Assembly (NCBI RefSeq): GCF_012396555.1 | Contig: NZ_JAAXPS010000002.1 | Coordinates: forward strand, 1-64,000 | DNA from: Facklamia miroungae | GTDB taxonomy: Bacteria; Bacillota; Bacilli; Lactobacillales; Aerococcaceae | Direction of reading: 5' to 3' | Length of the DNA stretch: 64,000 nucleotides | Shown: in pieces, positions 26,472 through 35,535 of the stretch | Position numbering within the stretch: position 1 is the stretch's first letter | Layout: every line of letters starts with the position of its first letter | The notes under the pieces: model-generated | What the model saw: only the letters and a program-made list of their open reading frames with translations | Database searches by the model: none | Told to the model about the DNA's origin: nothing | Made by a program: the position numbers and the translations under genes

Positions 26472-26918
26472 ATGATTGACTCTGCTAAAGTCGGTAAGTA
26501 TATTTCGAAAATCGCTTTAATAAACGGGAGACTTTTTCATAAGATTTTATCGTTAGATGATAGAGCAAAATTTAATTCCGAACAAGGGAAAATTTTATAT
26601 TGTTTATGGGAAAAAGCCCCTTTAACGACCACTGATCTATCAATGGAATCGGGTCTTGCCAAAAACACTTTATCCAGTATGTTAAATCGAATGGAAAAAG
26701 CAGGATTAATTTATTCTTTTCCGCATCCGTCCGATAAAAGAAAGCGATATTTTGATTTGACAGAAGAAGGCAGAAAGCAAAGTATTGTAGGAGAAGCGGC
26801 AAGCAAAAAACTCAGCGCAATTTTTTATGAAGGTTTCACCGAAGAAGAATCTAAGCTCTTTGAAGCCTTATTAGAGCGTGTGGTTAATAATTTGGAAGCA
26901 GGTGATCAACATTTTTAA
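26472..26918 (+). CDS. MarR-family transcriptional regulator
   Basis: 148 aa. A winged helix-turn-helix is visible at about residues 45-110: LTTTDLSMESGLAKNTLSSMLNRMEKAGLIYSFPHPSDKRKRYFDLTEEG, split here by the DKR wing typical of MarR. ATG 26472 has AAGGAGG 8 bases upstream. It overlaps the next gene by 17 bp, so it probably represses its own operon for compatible-solute uptake, in the manner of other MarR/GbsR-type osmoregulators (inference). Confidence 0.88.
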   Translation: MIDSAKVGKYISKIALINGRLFHKILSLDDRAKFNSEQGKILYCLWEKAPLTTTDLSMESGLAKNTLSSMLNRMEKAGLIYSFPHPSDKRKRYFDLTEEGRKQSIVGEAASKKLSAIFYEGFTEEESKLFEALLERVVNNLEAGDQHF

Positions 26919-27639
26919 ATTCAACAACGTAAGCAAATCCTATTCAAATATTGAGACGATTAAGAATGTGAACTTTGAAATTGAGGATGGCGACTTTTTT
27001 GTTATTGTGGGACTGTCTGGTTCAGGTAAAACAACGTTATTAAGTATGATGAATCGATTAATTGATGCACCTTCGGGGGAAATTTTATTTGATGGCAAAG
27101 AATTAAAAGAATGGGACAAGCGAGCATTAAGATTTAATATGGGATATGTTTTGCAGCAAGGAGCCTTATTTCCCAATTTGACGGTTAAGGAGAATATCGG
27201 CTTACTTCCTGAAATTAAAAAATGGGATAAAAGTAAAACTTCAAGCGAAACACAACGTCTATTAGAAAAAGTAGGATTATTACCTGAAAAATATTTGGAC
27301 CGCTATCCTGATGAGCTTTCTGGGGGAGAAAAACAGAGAATTGGAATCTTACGGGCTATAATCACTCAACCTAAAGTTTTGTTAATGGATGAGCCTTTTT
27401 CAGCATTAGATCCTTTGATGCGTAAGGATTTACAAGAAATTACGAAGAATTTACATAAGGAATTAGGTATTACCGTTGTCTTTGTGACACATGATATGCG
27501 CGAAGCGCTTAAATTAGCTACAAAAATTTGCATTATTCATGAGGGTTCCATCATTCAAATAGCAGGGCCAGAAGAAATTTTACATGATCCCGCCAATGAT
27601 TTTGTCAGAGAACTTTTTGAGAGTGAGGAGCTATTATGA
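26902..27639 (+). CDS. Osmoprotectant ABC transporter ATP-binding protein (OpuC type)
   Basis: About 245 aa. Walker A is GLSGSGKTT, the signature is [15 protein letters not shown], Walker B is [13 protein letters not shown] and the H-loop is FVTHDMREA. The start is GTG 26902 inside the marR gene. The family match begins right after it and earlier codons lie upstream of the fold. No C-terminal CBS domains are present, so it is shorter than typical OpuCA and lacks that ionic-strength sensor. It overlaps the next gene by ATGA. Confidence 0.85.
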   Translation: MINIFKFNNVSKSYSNIETIKNVNFEIEDGDFFVIVGLSGSGKTTLLSMMNRLIDAPSGEILFDGKELKEWDKRALRFNMGYVLQQGALFPNLTVKENIGLLPEIKKWDKSKTSSETQRLLEKVGLLPEKYLDRYPDELSGGEKQRIGILRAIITQPKVLLMDEPFSALDPLMRKDLQEITKNLHKELGITVVFVTHDMREALKLATKICIIHEGSIIQIAGPEEILHDPANDFVRELFESEELL

Positions 27640-29156
27640 AAACGATTTATGATACTTTTATTCAACGTTATGATGAATGGCTAATCGCTCTGGGTCAACA
27701 TTTACAAATTTCACTGATCGCTATTTTATTAGCCGTTTTAATCGCGGTACCCTTAGCCATATTTATTTTAAAATATAAAAAACTAACCGAAGGGTTACTA
27801 CAAATATCGGGTATTTTACAAACCATTCCGTCTTTAGCTCTATTGGGTTTATTTATTCCGATTATGGGAATTGGAACACTTCCAGCGATCGTCGCATTAA
27901 CACTCTACGCTATTTTTCCGATATTACAAAATACAATCACCGGATTTTATCAAATTGATCCTAACTTGGAAGAGGCTGCTGAAGCCTTTGGATTAAATCG
28001 CTTTGAAAAACTCAGAAAGTATCAAATTGCCTTAGCCTTACCAGTCATCATATCAGGGATACGTACTTCAGCCGTCTTAGTGATTGGAACTGCCACCTTA
28101 GCTGCTTTAATTGGTGCAGGCGGTATGGGCTCTTTCATATTACTAGGCATTGATCGAAATAATTCCGACTTAATTTTAATTGGAGCAATCAGTTCAGCTA
28201 TTATAGCGGTTGTCTTTAATTATCTAATTAAAAAAATGGAAACAATGCCTTTAAAGAAAATAATAATTATTTTTATGGCGCTTTTAATTGGTGTGTCGGC
28301 TTCTTACAGCAATAAGTTTTTCGGTAAAGAAGAAGAAACCATTACAGTGGCTGGCAAACTCGGTCCCGAACCCGAAATACTGATGAATATGTATAAATTA
28401 TTGATTGAAGAAGCAACGGATCTTAAAGTTGAAGTAAAGCCTAATTTTGGTAAAACAACCTTTATCTATGAAGCCTTAAAGGGCGGGGATATTGATATAT
28501 ATACGGAGTATACAGGGACAATAGTTACTTCCTTATTGAATAAAGCCCCTGAACTCTCCAATGATCCGCAAGAAGTTTATGAAACCGCCAAAGAAAGCAT
28601 CAGGGAACAAGATGACCTGGTTCTTCTGGATGCCATGGCCTTCCAAAACACTTATGCCTTAGCTGTGCGAAACGATTATGCAAAGCAGAATAATTTAACT
28701 CAGATTTCAGATCTTTCTCGTGTTGAAGAGACAGCTAAGGCTGGCTTTACTTTAGAATTTAATGATCGAGAAGATGGTGTATTAGGTTTAAGGGATTTGT
28801 ATGGTTTAAATCTTAATGTAGCAACCATGGAACCTTCTCTGCGTTACCAAGCTTTGCTCAACGATGATGTTCAAATTATTGAAACGTATTCAACAGATGG
28901 TGAAATAGCTAAATATGATTTGGTCTTATTAAAAGATGACAAAAAACTTTTCCCACCTTATCAAGGGGCACCTTTGCTGCGGGCAGAGACTTTAGAAAAA
29001 CATCCTGAGCTTAAGGACATTTTAAATCAGTTGGGTGGAAAAATTACTGAAGAGCAGATGGCGAGAATGAATTATGAAGTTTTGTTTGAAGAAAAGCCTG
29101 CGAGTCAAGTAGCTAAGGCATACTTAGAAGCTAGTAACTTATTAGGCAATCAATAA
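27636..29156 (+). CDS. Osmoprotectant ABC permease fused to its binding protein
   Basis: 506 aa. Residues about 15-205 are the permease with six helices and an [25 protein letters not shown] coupling loop. A seventh helix (about 208-225) leads into an external OpuAC-type substrate-binding domain (about 235-506) with [26 protein letters not shown] and the YPPYQGAPL-like [11 protein letters not shown]. Such fusions import glycine betaine, carnitine or choline. The exact solute is not readable. Translationally coupled to the ATPase. Confidence 0.88.
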   Translation: MKTIYDTFIQRYDEWLIALGQHLQISLIAILLAVLIAVPLAIFILKYKKLTEGLLQISGILQTIPSLALLGLFIPIMGIGTLPAIVALTLYAIFPILQNTITGFYQIDPNLEEAAEAFGLNRFEKLRKYQIALALPVIISGIRTSAVLVIGTATLAALIGAGGMGSFILLGIDRNNSDLILIGAISSAIIAVVFNYLIKKMETMPLKKIIIIFMALLIGVSASYSNKFFGKEEETITVAGKLGPEPEILMNMYKLLIEEATDLKVEVKPNFGKTTFIYEALKGGDIDIYTEYTGTIVTSLLNKAPELSNDPQEVYETAKESIREQDDLVLLDAMAFQNTYALAVRNDYAKQNNLTQISDLSRVEETAKAGFTLEFNDREDGVLGLRDLYGLNLNVATMEPSLRYQALLNDDVQIIETYSTDGEIAKYDLVLLKDDKKLFPPYQGAPLLRAETLEKHPELKDILNQLGGKITEEQMARMNYEVLFEEKPASQVAKAYLEASNLLGNQ

Positions 29157-29242
29157 GTTTCACCAAAAGTATCATACGGTTTAAAGTCTAGCAAATCTGC
29201 TAAGACTGATTGCTTTTAGGAAATAGAAAGGTAAGAAAAAAT

Positions 29243-29626
29243 ATGACTCCAGATTTAAAAAGAAACAAAAGAAATGCGGTTAATTTTTATAAAACAGCTT
29301 ATATGGGAGATCCGGAGAAAGCTGTTAGTGATTTTGTCGGAAAGGAATACATACAACACAATCCTTCGGTAGAAAATGGAAAAGAGGGATTTATAAAATA
29401 TTTCAAGCAAATGGTGCTGGAGTTTCCTAGTAAGCAAATTGAGTTTGTGAGAGTTATCGCTGAAGATAATTTGGTTTCATTACACACCCATCAAATATGG
29501 CCCGATGATATAGAATATGTCACAATGGATTTCTTTCGTTTTGATTCCAAAGGGAAAATCGTCGAACACTGGGACTCCATTCAAGAAATTCCAAAAGATT
29601 CTAAATCGGGAAACTTAATGTATTAA
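29243..29626 (+). CDS. SnoaL/NTF2-like protein
   Basis: 127 aa from ATG 29243, with AAAGGTAAG upstream. An alpha+beta cone fold of the SnoaL-like group is suggested by the N-terminal helix (AVNFYKTAYMGDPEKAV), the VGKEYIQHNPSV segment and the late MDFFRFDSKGKIVEHWDSIQEIP. Many homologues are annotated as predicted ester cyclases without known activity. No pathway partner is evident. The HAD gene follows at 50 bp. Confidence 0.75.
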   Translation: MTPDLKRNKRNAVNFYKTAYMGDPEKAVSDFVGKEYIQHNPSVENGKEGFIKYFKQMVLEFPSKQIEFVRVIAEDNLVSLHTHQIWPDDIEYVTMDFFRFDSKGKIVEHWDSIQEIPKDSKSGNLMY

Positions 29627-29676
29627 CAAAAACGTCTAATTGTCATTCTGCCATTTAAGTATAAAGGAGCATTAAA

Positions 29677-30345
29677 ATGATAAAAGCAGTATTCTTTGAT
29701 ATTAATGAGACGATCCTACGCTTAGATTCAATTAAAGGAGCTTTCGAAAAATATGGTAAAGACACTACTTTCTTAAAGTATTGGTTTACCAAACTATTAA
29801 AGACATCAATGGTTATGGGAAGTCAGGACAATTATCTAAACTTCGATAAGATGGCTGAATTTGTCTTAGAAGATGTATTTAAAGAAGCAGGAGAAGATCT
29901 TAAAAAAGAAGATAAGAAAATACTCCTAGACTCTTTCAAATCGATGGATCCATTTGATGATGTTGCTGAATCTTTAAGGATTTTAAAAGATTCTAATCTA
30001 AAAGTTCTAGCTGTGTCAAATTCTTCTGAGTCGATGATTAAACAGCAATTAACGCATGCGGGAATATTTAATTATTTTGATAACTATTATTCAGTTGAGG
30101 CGGTAAAAAAGAATAAACCTTTTAAAGATATTTATCTCTATGCGAGTGAAGAAGAAGGGCTGGATCCTTCGGAAGTAATGATGGTCGCTTCGCATGATTG
30201 GGATTTGTATGGAGCTAAATCTGTGGGGATGAAGACAGCCTATATCGATCGAAAACAGAGTGTTTTTTACCCTTGTTATCCCAAGCCGGACTTAGAGGAT
30301 GACAGTTTAGTTTTATTAGTTAAAAAAATAGTTATTTTCCAATAA
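29677..30345 (+). CDS. HAD-superfamily hydrolase (haloacid dehalogenase type II-like)
   Basis: 222 aa. Motif I is FFDINETIL (nucleophile Asp8), as in type II dehalogenases, followed by a helical cap. Motif II lies in LAVSNSSES, motif III Lys in KKNKPF and motif IV in MVASHDWDLYGAKSVGMKTAYIDR. AAAGGAG precedes the ATG. Substrate unknown. A phosphatase or dehalogenase is possible. Confidence 0.82.
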   Translation: MIKAVFFDINETILRLDSIKGAFEKYGKDTTFLKYWFTKLLKTSMVMGSQDNYLNFDKMAEFVLEDVFKEAGEDLKKEDKKILLDSFKSMDPFDDVAESLRILKDSNLKVLAVSNSSESMIKQQLTHAGIFNYFDNYYSVEAVKKNKPFKDIYLYASEEEGLDPSEVMMVASHDWDLYGAKSVGMKTAYIDRKQSVFYPCYPKPDLEDDSLVLLVKKIVIFQ

Positions 30346-30513
30346 GAAGGTTTTTCTGAACGAATGAGGTGTATGCGATCGTTTTATAGAATTACCCAGC
30401 TATTTATAAAGTGATCATTAATTTATAAGATGTTGATATCCGCTTAAAAATGATGGATTAAACAATCTTTATAGTTACTGATTTCCAAAAAAGCACTCAA
30501 CTTGCTTTGATAT

Positions 30514-30542
30514 TTGAAGGCTCCTTTTATCAGTGCTATAAT
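30514..30542 (+). promoter_or_regulatory. Promoter of the DUF6110/P-type ATPase operon
   Basis: TTGAAG (30514-30519), 17-bp spacer, perfect TATAAT (30537-30542), 32 bp before the first start codon. Confidence 0.75.
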
Positions 30543-30574
30543 TATTTAGATATAAACAGAAAGAAGGAATTAAA

Positions 30575-30871
30575 ATGTTGAAAAATTTAAAAAAAGCAAC
30601 AGAATTATCAAAATCATCTGGTTTATTCCTAGGAGGCGCTCTTTTCGGTAGCCTTGGTTTAAAACTCTTAACCAGTAGAAAAGCTAAAGAAAAGTATGCC
30701 GAAGTGATCGCAAAATCTTATCAATTAAAAGATGAACTTGATGCAAGCGTATCAACAATTAAGCAACATACTGATGATGTCTTGGCAGATGCTCAAGAAA
30801 TATATCTTGCTCAAAAACAACAAGAACAAGCAGAGAGTATTGAGGATATAGAAGGCTCTAATGAAGTTTAA
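30575..30871 (+). CDS. DUF6110-family small protein
   Basis: 98 aa. The N-terminal GLFLGGALFGSLGLKLLTSRKAKEKYAEV is a glycine-rich hydrophobic segment followed by a helical, charged tail. This is the DUF6110 pattern, a family regularly found just before HMA2-type P-type ATPases. AAGAAGG lies upstream. It overlaps the ATPase gene by 11 bp, indicating coupled translation and a joint function. Its role is unknown. It may be a membrane partner or regulator of the pump. Confidence 0.8.
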   Translation: MLKNLKKATELSKSSGLFLGGALFGSLGLKLLTSRKAKEKYAEVIAKSYQLKDELDASVSTIKQHTDDVLADAQEIYLAQKQQEQAESIEDIEGSNEV

Positions 30872-32954
30872 AATTTGTCACCAGAATAAAAAGCGAGTGA
30901 GGGTGAAAAGCTCTTTTCTTCTGACATTACCAGTCCGTGAAATGATTAAGGAAGAGGCACGACTTGAACCATCCATTCAAAAAATAGTCTTTTATAATGA
31001 TGAAAAGACAATAGCTATCTACGTTAATGAAGAGAATTCAATTTCAGAGGCGCTTAAATTTTTAAATCAATTAAATAAAGACCGTTTAATAAGTTGTCTA
31101 CGAGAACCATATCGCAAAGAAAGGACGCCTTATGTAATTATTTCTAAGGAACTCAGTTTGTTTGCCTTAAGACGCTTGTTTTTACCTCATCCGCTTCAGA
31201 ATCTTTATACAATGTATTTAGCTACTAATTATATAAAAAAAGCTATCCAATCTTTGTCAAATAACACTATTAATATGGAAGTTTTAGATGGGACTGCTAT
31301 TTTAACGGCAATATTGATTGGCCAGCCTAGAACAGCTAGTTCTATTATGTTTATTATGGGTCTTGGTGACCAACTAAATGATTGGACCAATAAAAAATCG
31401 ATCACCGATTTAGAAAACAGTTTAAAAGATCAAACCAAAACAGTTTGGTTGATAGATCGTCAAGGGAATAAGGTTGAACGTAAAGCTAAAGAGGTTCAGC
31501 TGAATGATATAATAATTGTATCTGAAGGTAAGGAAATTTTATTTGATGGGGTGGTTGATGCTGGCTCAGCCATGGTCAACGAAAGTTCGCTCACGGGTGA
31601 ATTTTTTCCGATTCTAAAGCAGGAAGCAGATAAAGTATTTTCAAATACAGTCATTGAATCAGGAGAACTATTGATTAGGGTTACAAATACCACCTTAAAC
31701 TATCGGATTCAAGAATTGATGTCATTAATCCGTAAATCAGATAACCAGAAAGATAGTCAACAAACCAAATACATAGCTTTAGCCGACAATTTAGTTAAAT
31801 ATAATTTTTTAGGTGTGATTCTCACCTATTTATTCACTGGATCACTACAGAAAGCTTTATCTTTTCTATTAGTTGATTTTTCTTGTGCTTTAAAACTTTC
31901 GGTTCCCATCTCTTACTTAACAGCAATTAAAGAAGCTGTGGATAAGGAAATCTTGATTAAAAGTATGGACGTGGTTGAAAAATATAACGATATCGATCTG
32001 ATAGTATTTGATAAAACAGGAACTTTAACTGTTTCTGATCCTAAAGTTTATAAAACAGTCCCGTTTGATGAGTATAAAACAGAAGATGTGTTACGAATTG
32101 GTGCATGTTTAGAAGAACATATTCACCATCCATTGGCTAATGCTGTTGTTAATGAGGCACAGGAAAAAGCTATTGTTCATGATGAAATGCACGGTCAATT
32201 ACACCACATTGCTTCTCGCGGAATTTTATCAACGATCGATGAAAAAGAAGTGGTAATTGGCAGTTATCTCTTAATGAAAGAGAAAAAGATAAACATCTCG
32301 AATGAGCAAATGGTTGTAATTAAGCGATATGAGCAACAATATAATCTGCTTTATCTTGGTTATGAGGGAAGATTGATTGGTCTCTTTCTGATTGATACAC
32401 CTCTAAGACCGAATGCCACTAAAGTGATTGAGTGGTTTCAAAGTAATAATAAAGAGGTAGCCATAATTACAGGTGATACCAAAGAGCGAACACAAAACCT
32501 TATGAATGATCTGACCGTTCAATATCTTCAAACAGAAGCTTCGCCTAATGATAAATATCAGTTTATTGAGGAACATAAAAACTTAGGCAAAAAAATCATG
32601 ATGCTTGGAGACGGTCTCAATGATTCGGCTGCACTATCTCTGGCTGATATTGGTGCAGTAATGAATGATGCTGCTGATATTTGCAAGCAAACGAGTGACC
32701 TCGTTTTATCTAATAATCACTTAGAAAGCCTAATAGAATTAGCTGAAATAAGTTATCTATTAGATCAGCGGATTAAAAAGAATGTCAAAGAAACAATTGC
32801 TATTAATAGCGGGCTAATCTTACTTGGTGTTTTTGATATATTATCACCAAGTTCCTTATCGATTCTACATAATCTAACTACGACTGGAATTATCTTGAGA
32901 AGCATGTATGGTTTTAAAACGAAAAAAGCTGATCATGTATCAAGTCTGACTTAA
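30861..32954 (+). CDS. P1B-type heavy-metal translocating ATPase
   Basis: 697 aa. N-terminal residues 1-80 resemble an HMA2 metal-associated domain without CxxC. Membrane helices follow at about 115-170. The actuator motif is SLTGE (243-247). The transmembrane metal site reads SCALKLSVP (341-349), not the usual CPC. The phosphorylation site is DKTGTLT (D384), with HHPLANA (HP motif), TGDT and GDGLNDSAALSLADIG. It should export a divalent or monovalent metal, but the SCALK motif does not allow a firm choice among Mn, Fe, Zn, Co or Cu. Confidence 0.9.
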   Translation: MKFKICHQNKKRVRVKSSFLLTLPVREMIKEEARLEPSIQKIVFYNDEKTIAIYVNEENSISEALKFLNQLNKDRLISCLREPYRKERTPYVIISKELSLFALRRLFLPHPLQNLYTMYLATNYIKKAIQSLSNNTINMEVLDGTAILTAILIGQPRTASSIMFIMGLGDQLNDWTNKKSITDLENSLKDQTKTVWLIDRQGNKVERKAKEVQLNDIIIVSEGKEILFDGVVDAGSAMVNESSLTGEFFPILKQEADKVFSNTVIESGELLIRVTNTTLNYRIQELMSLIRKSDNQKDSQQTKYIALADNLVKYNFLGVILTYLFTGSLQKALSFLLVDFSCALKLSVPISYLTAIKEAVDKEILIKSMDVVEKYNDIDLIVFDKTGTLTVSDPKVYKTVPFDEYKTEDVLRIGACLEEHIHHPLANAVVNEAQEKAIVHDEMHGQLHHIASRGILSTIDEKEVVIGSYLLMKEKKINISNEQMVVIKRYEQQYNLLYLGYEGRLIGLFLIDTPLRPNATKVIEWFQSNNKEVAIITGDTKERTQNLMNDLTVQYLQTEASPNDKYQFIEEHKNLGKKIMMLGDGLNDSAALSLADIGAVMNDAADICKQTSDLVLSNNHLESLIELAEISYLLDQRIKKNVKETIAINSGLILLGVFDILSPSSLSILHNLTTTGIILRSMYGFKTKKADHVSSLT

Positions 32955-33062
32955 CAAAACGAGTTAGATATGATCAACTTTGCTGTATCATAGTTAGACT
33001 GGATGATCAATTTCAATAATTGGTTAATATAAAATTAACAGTTGCTAAAATGAGGGATTTTT

Positions 33063-33590
33063 ATGGAAATAACGTATAAAAACATATTAATACGTAATGC
33101 TGAAAAAGCAGATGCTGCCAAATTGTGTCAGTGGTGGAATGATGGAAAAATAATGGCAATTTTAGGATTTCCCAATGGATTAGGTAAATCAGTCGCAGAA
33201 ATCGAAGATAAAATTGAAAATTATACCGATGAAAAGGGTCGACTTTTACTAATTGAGTATCAAGGCAAATCAATTGGCGAAATGTTTTATGATAACTTGG
33301 GGAATCAAGTCGCAGAAATACATATAAAGATTTGTGAAGCAATTTATCGTAATAAAGGCCTTGGTAGAATTTTTCTAAGTTTACTGACTAAAGAATTATT
33401 TAATCAAGGCTATCAAAAGATAATTTTAGACGTTAATCCCCAAAACACTAGAGCCCAACATGTATATGAGCTATTAGGTTTTAAAAAGTTGCGCATTAAC
33501 TATAACTCTTGGGTCGACCAACTTGGTTGTCGCCAATCGAGTGTTGATTATGAGTTAGTGGAAAATGATTTTAGGGATTATGCTGTATAA
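33063..33590 (+). CDS. GNAT-family N-acetyltransferase
   Basis: 175 aa. It resembles the RimJ/RimL-like GNAT group: the acetyl-CoA loop appears as RNKGLGRIFLSLL (R-x-x-G-x-G) and motif B as NPQNTRAQHVYELLGFKK. The WWNDGKIMAILGFPNG segment near the start is usual for this subgroup. TGAGGGA precedes the ATG. Substrate unknown. Confidence 0.82.
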   Translation: MEITYKNILIRNAEKADAAKLCQWWNDGKIMAILGFPNGLGKSVAEIEDKIENYTDEKGRLLLIEYQGKSIGEMFYDNLGNQVAEIHIKICEAIYRNKGLGRIFLSLLTKELFNQGYQKIILDVNPQNTRAQHVYELLGFKKLRINYNSWVDQLGCRQSSVDYELVENDFRDYAV

Positions 33591-33634
33591 CTATATTATT
33601 TGAATATGAATAACAGATAAAATTTATGTCTACT

Positions 33635-33675
33635 CCTTGTAAGTTAGCGTTTTACTAACTAACAAGGCGTTTTTT
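33635..33675 (+). terminator. Terminator of the acetyltransferase gene
   Basis: CCTTGTAAGTTAG pairs with CTAACTAACAAGG (one mismatch), followed by CG and six T. Confidence 0.8.
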
Positions 33676-33755
33676 AATTGGGTTGTTGATTATATGACTA
33701 AAAATAATAGAAAATTAAAGAGGTGACAGTTGATTGAAATTTAGGAGCTTCTATA

Positions 33756-33911
33756 ATGGATAAAGATATTTATGTATAGGTTACTTTAGTCTATATGGTT
33801 ATAATCGTGATTATAGCGGGAGTTATCACCTCGACACTCTCATGGCAACATATTCTGATAAGGCTGATCATATCAATTATAGTCGCTTTGTCATTTATAT
33901 ATTCAAAATAA
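33756..33911 (+). pseudogene. Small membrane-protein gene interrupted by TAG
   Basis: A 51-codon frame starts at ATG 33756 with AGGAG 8 bases upstream but has an amber stop at codon 8 (33777-33779). The rest codes for two hydrophobic segments (VIIVIIAGVITSTLSW and LIISIIVALSFIY). A shorter product could begin at the ATG 33795. Probably a recently inactivated small membrane protein. Confidence 0.4.
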
Positions 33912-34107
33912 GTAGATTGAAGGTTTAATAAATATAATTGACAATCAAAACTCCATAAAATTAGATGAATACTCTATAGCTAAAACACCTTGAAATTTAT
34001 TAGCTTTAAAGAAACAACTATTTAATATAGTTATATTAAAATTCTGCTAGATGCGCTTTATTTATTCTTTCTTCTTAAATTTCCAATTAAATGATAGGTG
34101 CTATAAA

Positions 34108-34318
34108 ATGATGAGGATGCAAGACACAAGCAGAACTTTTGATAGAAATAAAAAAACAAAGATGACAGAAATAAACGATAGAATTAAAAAATGATATCTA
34201 TCTCCAACAATTACAGGTTGGTCCAAAGAATCAAATCTTACTTTATGGAATGACCGTCTTGCGAAATATGATCTTGGGCATTAACCGCTTGATCACGATA
34301 ATATGGATAAAGAAGTAA
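34108..34318 (+). pseudogene. Frameshifted coding remnant
   Basis: Codons from ATG 34108 run to TGA at 34192. A +1 frame then continues to 34318 with DIYLQQLQVGPKNQILLYG. The two parts read as one protein broken by a frameshift. Family unknown. No longer functional. Confidence 0.3.
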
Positions 34319-34439
34319 TTCTGATCTAAGAAGAACTTCATCAGCAAAAGTTTTTTTAAATTGAGTTCAATTTTAATAAGCCTGGAGCCAGAGAATACGA
34401 ATAACAAAAAAAAGAAATCGTAAGTCTTCACCAAAAATT

Positions 34440-34483
34440 ACTAGAAGTCTACTATTGCATTTTTGCAATAGTAGGCTTCTAGT
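34440..34483. repeat. Long inverted repeat in the gene graveyard
   Basis: ACTAGAAG..TACTATTGC and GCAATAGTA..CTTCTAGT form an 18-19 bp stem with one G/T mismatch and a 5-base loop. A terminator or a former mobile-element end are both possible. The T-runs are weak. Confidence 0.5.
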
Positions 34484-34590
34484 ATTTAACTTATTCCACT
34501 TCCAGTGAGTCAAAGAGGTTTGATTTTTCATCCAATTATTTCAATTTATACCTTTATTATTGCTTAAGTCACTTAATTTTTTTGACAGTG

Positions 34591-34621
34591 AATCGTTAAC
34601 TTTAACTGAAAGTTAACGATT
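34591..34621. repeat. Perfect 13-bp inverted repeat
   Basis: AATCGTTAACTTT and AAAGTTAACGATT around a 5-base loop. It follows seven T's and a TTGACA-like box at about 34581-34587, so it might also be an operator. No intact gene lies close downstream. Confidence 0.5.
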
Positions 34622-34625
34622 GTAG

Positions 34626-34812
34626 CTTTGGTTTGAAATTCAGGTTCAAGTTTGCTACTTAAAAGAATTATCTATATCTCAGGTAGCAGATTACAAAGAA
34701 ACTAAACGTCTCACAGTTGACCAATGACAAGTTCATAATGATTACCTGCTTCATTATCAGACAGGTCAGTCAATAGAAATTATAAAAAATATATCTTATA
34801 AGCGTAGATTCT
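34626..34812 (+). pseudogene. Coding remnant with one in-frame TGA
   Basis: One frame reads KELSISQVADYKETKRLTVDQ, then TGA (34725-34727), then QVHNDYLLHYQTGQSIEIIK. The continuity of protein-like sequence on both sides suggests a decayed gene, perhaps a former Trp or Arg codon at the stop. Family not recognised. Confidence 0.35.
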
Positions 34813-34835
34813 CAAAATTTATTTTATTAAAACTG

Positions 34836-34862
34836 TTGACTATCTATGAAAATAACTATAAA
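34836..34862 (+). promoter_or_regulatory. Promoter of the tetR-MATE operon
   Basis: TTGACT (34836-34841) and TATAAA (34857-34862) with a short 15-bp spacer, just before the palindromic operator. Confidence 0.5.
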
Positions 34863-34865
34863 GTA

Positions 34866-34889
34866 TATATCGACGTAAACGTCGGTATA
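34866..34889. promoter_or_regulatory. Palindromic TetR-type operator
   Basis: TATATCGACGT-AA-ACGTCGGTATA is a 24-bp palindrome with one mismatch, ending 17 bp before the tetR start, so autorepression is likely. Confidence 0.65.
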
Positions 34890-34905
34890 GAAAGGGGAGT
34901 TTTGT

Positions 34906-35535
34906 ATGTGCTCTGCCAAAAGATTAAAGCCAGAAGAAAGAAAAAATGAAATTAAAAAAGCAGCAGCGAAAGTATTTGTGGGAAAAGGGTTTTCAAAGAC
35001 TACAATGGAAGATGTTATTAATGAAACAACTATGTCAAAAGGGGGAGTTTATCATTATTATGCGAGTACGCTGGATATTCTTCATGATCTTATGGTTGAT
35101 GGCATTCATTACAGGAATGAAGTTATCCAATCAAATTTAAGTGATTTCAAAAAAGGGTATGAAATTAAATTTATAGCCAAGCAAATCGTCGATAAAATAC
35201 TCGATGATAATTTTTATATGGATATTTATGTTCAATTTTTAATCGAAAAGAAGAGAAATGAAAAGTTGAATAAATTATTTGAAGTTTTAAAAGAACAAAG
35301 CAGACAGGAATTTCTAATTCTTGAAAATAAAAATCAACAATATTTGATGGATGATAATATGTATGATTTAGTGACTAATTTTATTAACTCTATGATTATA
35401 GGTGCCGAAATTTTAGATGCTAGAGAAAATTTAAAAATAAACAGGAACATTTTAGAAAGAATGGCAATTATTCTTATTGAAGAAGGAGGCAACAAAAATG
35501 GAAAAAACAATGAAAGAGAAGCTCTTAAAAGATAA
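34906..35535 (+). CDS. TetR/AcrR-family regulator
   Basis: 209 aa. The N-terminal helix-turn-helix is typical: RKNEIKKAAAKVFVGKGFSKTTMEDVINETTMSKGGVYHYYASTLDILHDLM, divided over helices 1-4 with the YHYY recognition end. The C-terminal 150 residues are the ligand domain. AAGGGGAG precedes the ATG. It overlaps the MATE gene by 38 bp, so it most likely controls that exporter and itself through the palindrome upstream. Confidence 0.9.
   Translation: MCSAKRLKPEERKNEIKKAAAKVFVGKGFSKTTMEDVINETTMSKGGVYHYYASTLDILHDLMVDGIHYRNEVIQSNLSDFKKGYEIKFIAKQIVDKILDDNFYMDIYVQFLIEKKRNEKLNKLFEVLKEQSRQEFLILENKNQQYLMDDNMYDLVTNFINSMIIGAEILDARENLKINRNILERMAIILIEEGGNKNGKNNEREALKR

Noticed and set aside
33777-33779. TAG as a pyrrolysine codon in a small membrane protein
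   Set aside because: Pyrrolysine is found in archaea and a few other anaerobes and in specific methyltransferases. A simple nonsense mutation is far more likely.
34725-34727. Second in-frame TGA as another selenocysteine codon
   Set aside because: It is not followed by a redox motif, and the surrounding frame has no start codon and further decay, so it is treated as a pseudogene stop.
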